Position numbers and translations under genes: made by a program. Shown here one piece after another: positions 33,270-44,779 of a stretch of DNA of 64,000 nucleotides. The number at the start of each line of letters is the position of its first letter. The first letter of the stretch is position 1. The notes beneath the pieces were generated by a model that had not been told where the DNA came from, made no database searches, and saw only the letters and a list, made by a program, of their open reading frames with translations. Origin of the DNA: Adiantum capillus-veneris (Eukaryota; Streptophyta; Polypodiopsida; Polypodiales; Pteridaceae); the NCBI GenBank assembly GCA_014529385.2, contig CM043967.1, forward strand, positions 131,687,182 through 131,751,181, read 5' to 3'.

Positions 33270-34900
33270 ACCGATTCAATTGAGGCCCAACGCCAAATGT
33301 CCGGATATCCTCTTTTCTTTGGAGAGCCTGGAGAGGATGCAGAATTATTTTTAGCAAATTTCAAGATGTCTTATCGTATCAAGAGGATAGTAACTGATCA
33401 AGAACGTGTAGAGATGTTTGAGGTGGTCCTTAGGAAAGATGCTAGCACTTGGTTTGACTCTTTTCCTGAGGAAGTTAAAGGGAATTACACGGAAGTTGTG
33501 AATCATTTCAAGAGATACTTCTTGATCCCCAAAACACTCAAAATCTATGGCAAGACATTGTTTCTCATAAGCAAAAAGACTTAGATGACTACTACTTGTA
33601 CAAGCAAGAGTTTCTACGTCTTTGGGCTGTATGGGTGAGAAATGTTGCTAACCCTGGTGATGGTGCAGAGTTCCTAAAGAAGGAGAGGTTCATAGACGGA
33701 CTCTTTCCTGACCTTAAGATAAAAGTAGAGGCCGGTGCACCTGCTACCTTTGATGTAGCTGAAACTAGGGCTGCTGAGAAATATAGAAAACTCAAGTGCC
33801 TAAGGGGAGAGGTTCCAATAGAAGGTCTTAGACCCAAAGGTAAGTCACAAGAATCAACATCTAGGGAGCTTCCGGAGGTAACGGCGGAAGTGATTGAGAA
33901 GTTAAATGAATCTTTAAGCAGCTTGTCAATTCACCTTGCACAAGCTATAGGTCCAAAGGGACAAGCAAAGAAGTCTGAAGAGCGAGATTCACAACCTAGG
34001 AGAGTCTTGCAATGTTGGAATTGCGGTGAGTCTGGACATGGGATGTATAATTGTCCTTGGCCTCGTGGGGAGCCAGGGAGACCTAACTTGAATTACCCAG
34101 TGATGAATGCAAGAGAAGGAACTAGTCAGAAACCACGGCTTCTACAAAGGCCAAATAGAGCAAGACCACCTCCACAAGGGGTGGAAGGAGTTCCACCTTT
34201 GCTTGACCCAAATGTGCATGTGGTAGAGGTGACAAATTCAAGAGAGGTTGACATGGAAGCAAATGGCATTAAGTGTGGCCGAGGGAAAGGTAAGGAGAAA
34301 GAAGGAGTTACATCACAAAGTGACCATGGACGAGGCAAGAAGGCAAAGGAGACCAAGGAAGCTAAGAGGACTCGACCTCGTATCAATCTCCAAGACTTCC
34401 CTCTTGGACATGGTATGGATCCATACAACCTATTGGAAGACATGAGAGGTAAGGGTCCTGATATCTCATGGCCTCAGTTTCTTGCATTATGCCCACAAGT
34501 TAGGAGGGATTTAACAAAGGAATTTAGTACTAGGAGAAAGATAAAAGAGAGTGTTACTGTTGTAAAAATTGCACATGTTGAAATGAATGAGGATATTACA
34601 CCTGTGCTAGATTGTTACATCAAAGGAAGATTGGTTAGGAAAGGTCTAGTGGATGGGGGTGCACAAATTTGCGTCATGGCAGAGAGACTCATGCAAAAAC
34701 TAGGCATGCACATCCATGAGACACCTGAAATTAAAGTCAAGATGGCAAACAATAGCAAAGCTAGGTGTGTAGGCATTTGTAAAAATGTCTCTGTGAAGGC
34801 CTTTGGCATTAAGAAGGCAGTGGATTTCTATGTCATGTCTACCAAAGAAAATGGTTACCCATTTATCCTAAGCAGACCATGGCTAATGAAAATGTGAGCT
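33270..34900 (+). pseudogene. R8 internal 2: gag and protease
   Basis: The gag core reads SGYPLFFGEPGEDAELFLAN and FEVVLRKDASTWFDSFPEEV from 33297, breaks near 33580, and resumes as YKQEFLRLWAVWVRN at 33599. A coiled, charged part (VIEKLNESLSSLSIHLAQ) leads to the zinc knuckle CWNCGESGHGMYNC near 34015. The protease follows with LVDGGAQICVMAERL near 34647 and YPFILSRPWLMKM near 34856, where the usual Gly is Ser. A TGA at 34895 ends the frame. The basic tail and NLQDFPLGHGM motif match internal region 1 closely. Confidence 0.88.
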
Positions 34901-35272
34901 TTGTAGGATTGGGAGAGTGGAAAGATAATTTGCAGGAATGACAATCATAAGAAGGTTGTCTTTGACATAAAGGAGCAATGCCAAGAGGAGCTCCATGAAG
35001 AATCATCTCAAAGTGAGACGGAGGAAGGCTGGACCGATAGCACTTCAGAAGGAGAAATTAGCGGGAGCATTAATGAAGAGGAGTCTTCCATCAAAGTCAT
35101 GGGGGTAAGGTTTAAGCCAAACAACCAGGAGACCTCTTGCTCAGGTTTGGAAGAGGTAGGTTCCCAAGAAAACCAAAAAGTAGAAGATGAAAGAATGCTA
35201 GAAGGTATGTTATCTACAACACTTACAAAGGATGAAAGAGAGGAGCTCAAATGTGTGCTAAGGAAATTTGAC
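34901..35272 (+). pseudogene. R8 internal 2: protease-RT linker, truncated
   Basis: An acidic linker (EEESSIKVMGVRFK region to DEREELKCVLRKFDI) leads to the first residues of RT, then jumps into the middle of the LTR at ATTGCCACATCTC. That string occurs in LTR 2 at about 31206, so the deletion joined short shared sequence and removed nearly all of pol and the 5' part of LTR 3. Confidence 0.75.
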
Positions 35273-36731
35273 ATTGCCACATCTCTCACACCTCCATAGC
35301 CTTCAACCTCCATTTCTACACCCTATGTGTCCCCCTTTCTCTCTACATATATGTCCATATTACCATACTCTCTTCAGCTTTGTAAAGAACTTCAAAAAAT
35401 CAGCAAAAATCCAAGGATAACCTCTGCAAATGAAGGCTTTTATCATGAATTTTCCAAGGTTTGAGATAACATAGCTTCATCGACACGCGCTACTTTTCCA
35501 TGCTGACCGCTTCTTCTACCGGTGCTGTAAAGAGGTGAATGTCAACTTCTCCAAGCTTCAACCTTGCTTTACAAGCTTATCCCTTCTTTAACTTTTCTCA
35601 TCATATATCTCACCATTTGGTGGATGATTTTGTAAATATTTTGTAGTTATAATTACTAACTACTAACCACTAACCTTATTGTAAAATGCACCCTCTACTA
35701 GAGTAGGCACTCCCAAATTATTCACTCAATCCTCTCTCCTATCATCCTCAATAATTCTCTTCCCTTGAGCCCACATCCATGTGACTCAAAGGACAAGAGA
35801 GACCCACCCTCATTAAAAAAAATAAAATGCATAATCTTTTATTCCTTCAAGTAAACTTGATTAGGCTTAATCCTAATCGGGGCTTCTAAAACCTATAAAT
35901 AGATCCCTTCTCTCCCTTATAAATCATCATATGATCACACTACACCACACCATTCTCAACACATAACACACCACTCTTCAAGCCTAGTTGTGTAGAGTGT
36001 GTGCATTGTGAGTGCTCTATTCCATCACTACACATAGGTGCATGGAGAAGCTTGAAGTTAGTTATGCCATCTAGAGGAGTGGAGTGATACTATACTCTAC
36101 AATCACACTTGTAGCCTACTCTTGTCCATAAATAAGATTCATAGTTTTGGGTGCAATTGTATGCTGCAACTACGACTCTTCTCTCCAAATTGACTTGATA
36201 AGTTGGCTCATCAGGTGGTTGAAGGTGTATTGTCCTTGAAGTTTGTTGTGCCATTTCATGCTTGGTGGTTTGAGGGCTTGTTGAATTGTTTGCCTAAAAG
36301 GTCAATTGTAAGAGGGTGCTCGGTGAGAGGGCTCCCGTGACCCTAAGACAATTTTTGTATTGGCAACAAGGTCAAGTTTTGTGTTGTCTCTCTATTTCTC
36401 ATAAAGCTTTGTGTGCATCTAGTCTTTAAGGCTAAGACTGAGTTGCTCAAGTTGATTTGTGCTCTTTACCTCTCTCTGGAGTGGTGAATGTTTGTGTTTG
36501 GTGTGTGTGGCTATCTTGCATTCCCCTCTCTTTGTGCGTTTGAGTACAAGGAGATATCACGTGCGTCCTAGTTCACATCTACAACTAGGTGGTGCCCCTT
36601 TTTTTGTTTGGTTTCTGGATGTGGGTTTTTGTTGTCTCTGATTGTGCTTGCCCCAGCCCCAATTGAGCAGCACGGGAGCCTCGAAGGGTGTTTAGAGGCC
36701 ACTCTTCTTGTTGCCCGCCCGGACCGCCTCA
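35273..36731 (+). repeat. R8 LTR 3 (5' truncated)
   Basis: The sequence matches LTR 2 from about 31206 to its CGCCTCA end and then passes directly into R7 protease sequence. It carries the TATA region and a shared 3' part with a few substitutions. Confidence 0.9.
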
Positions 36732-38461
36732 ATATCAATGGAGTTGGCCACCAAGTTGGGCATTCAAGATTTTGAGATGGGAGATATAGTAGTGGCTGAT
36801 GCAGCTATGTCGACAAGGAAGACTTCTTCATCTCTCCTTTCCAACATGAGGAAGTTATCCTAGGGGCACCATGGTTTGATCGCATGGCTGCCAACATGAA
36901 GTTCCCTGAAAGGAGAATCTACTTCACCTACAGGGGAAAGAACATGTATATAGATGCTAGTGAGCGTGGTCGCACTATTCCACTTGTAAATCCTCTTGCT
37001 TTTGATAAGTCAAGGAAGAGCTCAGTTTCTGCGTACATGATTTTTGTCAAAGAGTGTCTAAAAGATACTAATGTTTCATCAAATGTAAATGGTAGGAATC
37101 AAGAAGAGTTAGACTTGTCTAATTTTCTAAAAGGATTCCAAGATGTGTTCATCGATGATATCCCTATGGACTTACCTCCAAAACGAGGGGATGATGACCA
37201 TCGCATTGAGCTCCTTCCTGGAAGCTCACCACCTAACAAGCCTCCTTATCGAGTCTCACAAGCTCAACAAGAGGAGATCATGAGGCAAGTACAAGAGCTG
37301 GTAGACAAAGGGATGGTGAGGCCTAGTTCCTCTCCCTTTTGTTCTCCAGTCCTTTTAGTGCAAAAGAAAGATGCTACATACCGTATGTGTGTGGAATATC
37401 GAGCACTAAACCATATCACTATCAAAAACAGATTTTTCGTACCTCGGGTAGAAGATCTATTTGATAAGCTACAAGGCTCGACCTACTTCAGTAGGATTGA
37501 CCTTAAGAGTGGCTATCATCAAATAAGGATAGTGGATGAAGATATCTTAAAGACCGCGTTTCGCACAACGTTTGGTCTTTATGAATATCTGGTCATGCCT
37601 TTTGGCTTGACTAATGCACCACCTACATTCAATCGTTTGATGGATAAAATTTTTAGACCATACCGCAAATTCACTGGAGTGTTCTTTGATGATATCATCA
37701 TCTACTCCAAGTCTTTGGAGGAACATAAGCAACATCTCCAAGTGATTTTTCAAGCATTGTGGGAGAACAAGATTTTTCTCAACCAAAAGAAAAGCGAATT
37801 CTTTCTACAAGAGATTCAATACCTAGGTCATATTATCTCTAAAGATGGTATCCAAATGGATCCATCAAAGTTAGAGGTAATAAAAGCATGGCCTAACCCA
37901 AGAAATCTACATGAGCTAAGAAGCTTTGTTGGTATGTGCGCATACTATAGACGCTTCATAGCAAAATTCTCTCAAGTAGCAGGACCACTACACGACTTAA
38001 CTAAGAAGAATGTTAAGTTTGTGTGGACTGCTAAGGAGCAAAATGCTTTTGAAAAGCTCAAAGAGAAGCTTACTTCCCAACCAGTCCTCGTGCTTCCGGA
38101 TCTCTCAAAGCCATTTGAGGTCCAATGTGATGCTTATGGTGATTGCCTTGGAGAAGTTTTGCTTCAAGAAGGGCATGCCATAGCATATGAGAGCCGAAGG
38201 CTCAATATTGATGAATGAGTCTTGGGCACTTATGAGAAAGAGCTTTTAGCTATTCTACATGCCCTAGACACATGGAAGCACTACCTATTGGGGACTCCAT
38301 TTATCCTACGAACCGACCACCAAAGTCTCAAGTATTTCATGACGCAAACCAAGCTTTCCGACAAACAAATGAGGTGGGCAAATTTTCTTTCGCAATTTGA
38401 TTTTCATATTGCTCACATAGCTGGTAAGCACAGTCAAGTGGCCGATGCACTTTCACGATGA
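36732..38461 (+). pseudogene. R7 protease end, RT and RNase H
   Basis: The frame resumes as SMELATKLGIQDFEMGD. A deletion near 36805, compared with R9, removes about 25 residues and shifts the frame. From 36884 a long open frame reads DRMAANMKFPERR, DDIPMDLPPKRGDDDH and the RT blocks GMVRPSSSPFCSPVLLVQKK, YHQIRIVDEDILKTAF, YLVMPFGLTNAPPTF and GVFFDDIIIYSKS (catalytic F-F-D-D near 37685). The RNase H reads FEVQCDAYGDCLGEVLLQEG, TYEKELLAILHALDTWKHYL and ADALSR. TGA codons at 38216 and 38459 break the frame. The RT itself is uninterrupted. Confidence 0.92.
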
Positions 38462-39022
38462 CCCAAAGTTAATGCGGTGTCTATAGCTACTCACAATGAT
38501 CTATCCTCTATGATAGATGAGTATGATACTGACCCTAACTTTAGAGACATAATGTCAGCCCTTGCTTTGGGGAAGAAAGAGGAACCATTCACCTTGCAGG
38601 ATGGTTATCTTCTCCACGGAAATAGGCTATGTGTTACCCATTCCCTTCGTGAGAAAGTTATGTATGAATCCCATGCTCCTCCATATGCGGGGCATAGAGG
38701 TATTCAACCTACTCTCCGAGGAGTAGAGACGTACTTCTATTGGCCTACCATGAAAGTGGACATACAAGAGTATGTTTCAAAATGTGTAGTATGCCAAAAG
38801 ACCAAGTATGATAGAGGAAAGCAACCTGGATTACTCCACCCATTGCCTATTCCAAATTCACCATGGGAGAGTATATCCATGGATTTCATCTTTGGATTAC
38901 CCAAGTCTATCCATGGGAATACAGGAATATGGACAATAGTTGACAGGTTTAGCAAGCAAGCACATTTCATTCCTGTCAAAAAAACTGTTAAGGCACATCA
39001 AATGGCAACTCTCTTCATATCT

Positions 39023-39380
39023 CAAATTTTCAAGCACCATGGATTACCCACATCCATCATGTCAGATAGAGATCCTAGAATGACCAGTAATTTCTGGAAA
39101 GGTCTCTTTGAAAATCTAGGAACAAGATTGAATTTCTCTTCGGCCTATCACCCACAAACCGATGGCCAAAGTAAGATAGCCAATCTTATGATACTCGATC
39201 TCAAATTTTCAAGCACCATGGATTACCCACATCCATCATGTCAGATAGAGATCCTATAATGACCAGTAATTTCTGGAAAGGTCTCTTTGAAAATCTAGGA
39301 ACAAGATTGAATTTCTCTTCGGCCTATCACCCACAAACCGATGGCCAAAGTGAGATAGCCAATCTTACGATACTCGATCT
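39023..39380 (+). repeat. 179-bp tandem duplication in R7 integrase
   Basis: The block starting CAAATTTTCAAGCACC at 39023 is repeated at 39202 with three or four substitutions. It spans the second catalytic Asp through the Glu region, and its length is not a multiple of three. Confidence 0.95.
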
Positions 39381-40062
39381 ACTCAAGACTTATGTTACCG
39401 AAGTAGATCAACGCTCACAATGGGAAAAGTATTTACCTCTTGTAGAGTATGCCTACAATAATACTGTACATACTTCTACGGGAAAAGCACCTTTTGAGAT
39501 CATTGAGAGAAGACCTAAAAGTCCCTTGCTACTCAAAGTACATGGAAAGATCTTCGCCGCCGATGAGTATAGCCATGACCTACAAGAATCTTTTCAAAAG
39601 ATTAAGGAGGCTATATCCATCTCTCAACAAAGACAAAAAGCTACTGCTGATAAGCACAGAAGAGCCTTAATGTTCAAAGAAAATGATTGGGTCTTACTCA
39701 AGTTTCCTAAGGCTCGATTAAGGCAAACGACGGGCAAAAATCCTACGGGCCATCAAAAGTATTATGCTAAACTAGCAAAAAGATACTATGGTCCTTTCCA
39801 AATCTTAAAGCCCATCAATGAGACGGCTTATCAACTCAAGTTTCCCAACCATTGGCTCATACACAATGCCTTTCATGTAAGCCTACTTAAGCCCTACAAA
39901 GGAGAGCCACCAACTGAACCAATTATTGAAGACCCTCCCGAAGTTGAAGACCAAGAAGAGGTGCTACAACCCGAAGCTATTCTTCGGCATGAAGACAAGG
40001 TACTACGACATGGTAAGATTATCCGACGGTATCTTATTAAGTTCAAAAATTATCCTTTTGAA

Positions 40063-40134
40063 GATGCTAGATGGATGCAAGGAATACAGCTTAAGATGGA
40101 TGCTAGATGGATGCAAGGAATACAGCTTAAGGAT
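40063..40134 (+). repeat. 36-bp in-frame tandem duplication in R7 chromodomain tail
   Basis: GATGCTAGATGGATGCAAGG and the following bases are repeated exactly, doubling the peptide DARWMQGIQLKM. Confidence 0.95.
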
Positions 40135-40520
40135 AGTATGAACCTTGTCAATGCTTACAATGCTACATTAGAGTAAGCAAATGTACAATTTCTTTTAAAT
40201 GACTCATGTTTTTGTCTTATAAGATTAGTCCTCTTTTTAATTGAGCACAAATTTAACTAGTATGCATGCTTAGAATCATGTTTGTGATGACGACGTCTCT
40301 CAAACACCAAGTAGAATTTGTCACTCTACTTTGGGAGAATGAAATGGACTAAAGAGCAGAAATGCTTGCGGCAACTATGTCTCCCAAGCACCAAATGGAT
40401 TACTCATCCATCTTGGAAAGATGTCGTAGGGTAAAAAGGGATCCTCTATCTGCTAAGTAAAATTGACTAATGACTAAGGCTTTATCTCTTCTACCTCATA
40501 GTCGAGGACGACTATGATTT

Positions 40521-40534
40521 CAAGAGAGAGGTAA
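40521..40534 (+). promoter_or_regulatory. R7 polypurine tract
   Basis: CAAGAGAGAGGTAA directly precedes the TG of the 3' LTR. Confidence 0.85.
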
Positions 40535-42185
40535 TGTCATAAAATCTAATATCTAATATTTAACCAACCCAAATGATTTTCTCATATTAAATTGATCACT
40601 TAATGTGGGAGAATAAAACGGGAACAAGTGTTAAGATATAGACATGTGCTTATAGATCTATCTCAACACGGGGCCAATGGTAAAGGGGCCCAAATAAGAG
40701 ATGGTCTATCAAAGAGCAAGGCTAACAAAGGGAGCATAAGACCTTAGGGTTAGCTTCATTGAAGACCTCCAATAATGTGTGTAAAAGGCCTTTGACCTTA
40801 GGTAAGCTAGGGCTGAGCTTGAGGTGCGGCAACCCGACCCAGCTCGAGGTGCGGGAACCCGACCCAGCTCGAGGTGCTTGTCATGCTTGATGACTAAGGT
40901 GCTTGAGGTGCTTGATGATTGAGGTGTTTGAGATTCTTGAGGTCCTTAATTATTGAGATGCTTGAGGTGCTTGACATGCTTGAGATGCTAGGGTTGCACT
41001 TGAGGTGAGAACCCACCCCAAGCTTAAAGTGCTTATGAGCCAAGCTTGTGGTGGGAACTGGGCCTATGCTGAGGGGTTGAGGTGTCAAAAAGTCAAAGAT
41101 TCAATCCCTACAAGGAGGAGGCGAGCCCTACATGAGGAGGGATGAGAGAGAACACCCACACACTCACACAAGGCATGCATGGTACAAAGAAAGCAAAAGG
41201 GACACTTGTCAAGTTCCTCCTCATGTTGCCCTCATGGTGTGCCTAAAGCCTATTGGTTGGCCATCCAAGGGGTCCAATAATAATTTAGGAGATTTAATTA
41301 ATTGATTTAGCATTTATCTAGCCCTCTCTCTCAAAGGGGAAAGAGGGACACTTGTCTCAAGGCTACCCTTGCTGCTTGTAATGCCTCCTGCTTGTGATTG
41401 GCTAGGCCTGGAGGGGTCCAATGAGCTTCAAGCATGAGCTACAAGGGGGGGTCGACCCAAGCAAGCTAGGGGGTTGCTTAGGGGGTATACTCACCCACAC
41501 ACACTCACAAACACTCTCATTGTGTGCTATGCAAAGTGCAAGATCTCCCTCTTCTTCTCCAAGCAAGTAGAGGTTGAGAGCTTACACCAACACTCTTAGA
41601 TATGGAGTGCAAATCCAACCAAGAGCCATGCTTCAATGCTTAAGCTTGCCATCTCCTTCTTCTTCATTACTATGCTATTATGTATGTTAACAACAAGAGT
41701 TATGATAAGTGAGGAACTAATTCTTCCTCCTACGAAATGTTTCTTCTTCCTCTTCCCTACCCTCATTCCCTGCTAGCTCTCTCCACCTTCGAAGGTGTTT
41801 GAGGTCTTGGGACTGAAGCTTGGGATAGTTAAATCTTTCTTCAAGTTTATGTTATGTTTGTGATGCATGAAGCTTTCCATCTTCATTGCATCACCTAGGT
41901 CACAAGGAACACAAAGATTGTATTGTAACAAGTCTCTCTTAATGGAAGAAATCATAATACAAATGCCTATTGGAGGGGGGCTCCACATAAATCTGGTCCT
42001 CAATTGTTGTCATGTTCTCTAAATTCTCTCTCTTGCAAAAGTATTGTTCATGCCAAGTTAACTAATTGCTATGATTATGTTGCTATCTTCAACCATGTTC
42101 AACCGCTATGCTCACAAAGTCATTTCTCAAAAGTACTTTCATTAATTTCCGCTACTCTCAAGTTAAATAGGCCAATTTCATTACA
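40535..42185 (+). repeat. R7 3' LTR
   Basis: It matches the 5' LTR over its full length. It has one extra 25-bp unit at 40846-40870 and lacks a 9-bp repeat seen in the 5' copy near 21590. Confidence 0.95.
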
Positions 42186-43061
42186 AAACCCATATTCTTG
42201 AATGGAAATTTTATTCCCATCGTGTTTGAGTTTTTCCCATATTGGCGCATACATGTCGTCTAATATTTAGTGATACACCTAATGTTATCGTGCATTGGAT
42301 AGCACTAGAAAACAACTCTTACAAACTCTTTGAATCAATCATCTGTGAGACAAGAAAGTACTCTTGGGGTCTAGATAAGGGGGCTTAGGTAAGGGAGACA
42401 TTGAATCAAATAATGAGCTAAAATTTGGTCTTTTATGACGAGAGAAACTCAATGCTAAAGTCAAAAGAGATAAAACAAAACAATGGGCTGATAGCATATG
42501 ACAACTCAAGCCAAACCTTATATTAAGGTGGTCTTTCACCGTCCTGCATCCATATTTGCATTTCTTTTTATAGGTTCACTTGTAAAGCAATCCTCTCTTT
42601 CTTGTAGTTACTACATTGCATGTAAATACTTGAACCTTAGGTATACTTTCAACAATGGCAGCAAGGATAGATGCTGACGAAATCAATTAAGAACCGCCAA
42701 ACTCACCTTAAACGTCCATGAATGCACCATGCAAATTTTCTCTTGCAACAAGCGCTGCTCGAGAACCCATCCATTACAGCTCTGCTGCGAATGCAAATGA
42801 TTTCATCTCGTAAAGCCGTGATTCACCCAAACACCATCACAATGCAATTTGAGTGCAAACAAAATTACTCAAAGCCGCACATTCCACTTGAATATTAAAA
42901 AGGAATAAAATCTCGCAACAATGAATAAATTTCATATCATAAGTGTACAAACAATTAAACCACCGCTACTCTGTATGATGGTGGATTATAACAACCAGAA
43001 GAATGGTGCCACTCCAAAGCAACACTGAGGTTTGAATTTAGCGTTACACCTGTCAAGAGCA
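42186..43061. other. Intergenic, downstream of calmodulin
   Basis: I see no coding region. The part next to 43061 should contain the 3' untranslated region of the calmodulin gene, read on the minus strand. No clear AATAAA signal is visible. Confidence 0.6.
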
Positions 43062-44066
<1,005 letters not shown>

Positions 44067-44470
44067 CGTGCCAGAGAAGGCACGCACAGAAGAGGGTGCA
44101 AAAGCAGACGAAAGAAAGAATGGGGAGCCGTAAGAAGACGGATGATGAAGGATGGCGAGTCGTGATGAGGACTGCCTCTTCCTTCGCGCTTATGAAGGTG
44201 GGGGTGCTTGACTTGACTCCAGGGGCTTGCATTGTTTGCAAAAAGCTGTAGAAACTACTTCATTGAAATGCCCCCCGCCCGCTCCTCCAAAAACCAAAAT
44301 AAAAAATAAAAATCCAAGTCGCGAGGCCTGCATGTCCTCTTGGCCGCCCGAGTCCTCTCCAAACCTAAAAGAGGCTTGCATGTCCCCTTGCCGCCAGATA
44401 GAGCTGCATGCTCACGAGATAGAGAGAGCTCTGATGATGCACTGTCTTGCGTTGAAGCCCGTCACAAACA

Positions 44471-44473
<3 letters not shown>

Positions 44474-44509
<36 letters not shown>
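44474..44509 (+). repeat. (AG)n microsatellite
   Basis: About 18 AG units lie roughly 410 bases upstream of the calmodulin start. Confidence 0.97.
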
Positions 44510-44514
<5 letters not shown>

Positions 44515-44681
44515 TGTAGCACATTCATGTGGGCTGTGCAAGCTGCCCACCACACACACACACACACACCATCAAGTGATCCTTCGCTTCCTTGTGCTCC
44601 TGTCGACGAGTGCGGGAGAGAAACAGAGAGAAAGAGCTCTCTACTCGTGGCTGAAAATCCTGCGAGAGCCACCACCCACCG

Positions 44682-44683
<2 letters not shown>

Positions 44684-44716
<33 letters not shown>
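44684..44716 (+). repeat. (AG)n microsatellite
   Basis: About 16 AG units lie roughly 620 bases upstream of the calmodulin start. Confidence 0.97.
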
Positions 44717-44718
<2 letters not shown>

Positions 44719-44779
44719 TTATATTAACGTCTTCAAAAGGCCAAAGTGACCTATGAGACGAGAAAGTTACAATGTGGTG

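Larger units (their letters stand above)
24809..36731 (+). mobile_element. R8: three-LTR composite gypsy element nested in R7
   Basis: Three copies of one LTR (24809-26797, 30093-32665, and a 5'-truncated 35273-36731) alternate with two internal regions. Internal region 1 keeps protease, RNase H and integrase but lacks most of gag and RT. Internal region 2 keeps gag and protease but lacks all of pol after the first RT residues. The R7 frame breaks after STLNFI and resumes at SMELATKLG right after the third LTR, so the whole composite occupies one insertion site. This is the pattern expected from unequal recombination between LTRs of related copies, followed by deletions. Confidence 0.85.
38462..40176 (+). 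pseudogene. R7 integrase with chromodomain-like tail
   Basis: The integrase starts after the TGA at 38459. Its zinc domain is HAPPYAGHRGI ... CVVCQK. The core has Asp in SMDFIFGLP and Asp in IMSDRDPRMT. The Glu region (TDGQSKIAN in copy 1, TDGQSEIAN in copy 2) lies in a 179-bp tandem duplication that shifts the frame. The C-terminal part has NDWVLLKFPKARLR, GPFQILKPINETAYQLKFPN and HNAFHVSLLKPYKGEPP. The tail KVLRHGKIIRRYLIKFKNY ... ARWMQ resembles a chromodomain, which would steer insertion to chromatin marks. It ends with a 36-bp in-frame duplication. Only the duplicated segment stops it from being read through. Confidence 0.9.
21269..42185 (+). mobile_element. R7: chromodomain Ty3/gypsy element, nested with R8
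   Basis: Two long LTRs (21269-22903 and 40535-42185) start TGTCATAAAATCT and end CATTACA. They flank a Met-type primer site, gag, protease, RT, RNase H, integrase with chromodomain-like tail, and a polypurine tract. R8 is inserted in the protease region and splits it. The LTRs are nearly identical by eye apart from small indels. The 5-bp flanks (AATCT before, AAACC after) do not match. Coding parts carry a gag frameshift, a protease deletion, two TGA stops and a 179-bp duplication, so the element is not autonomous. Confidence 0.93.

Noticed and set aside
35008-35313. Minus-strand Ser-rich frame in R8 interior 2
   Set aside because: It is antisense to the protease-RT linker, which matches the sibling interior on the plus strand.
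37685-37697. F-F-D-D in the R7 RT as an unusual active site
   Set aside because: This form is common in plant chromodomain gypsy elements, so it is not noteworthy alone.
44227-44727. Plus-strand frame of 166 codons upstream of calmodulin
   Set aside because: It crosses three simple-sequence arrays and contains long Arg-Glu and His-Thr runs; no domain is visible.
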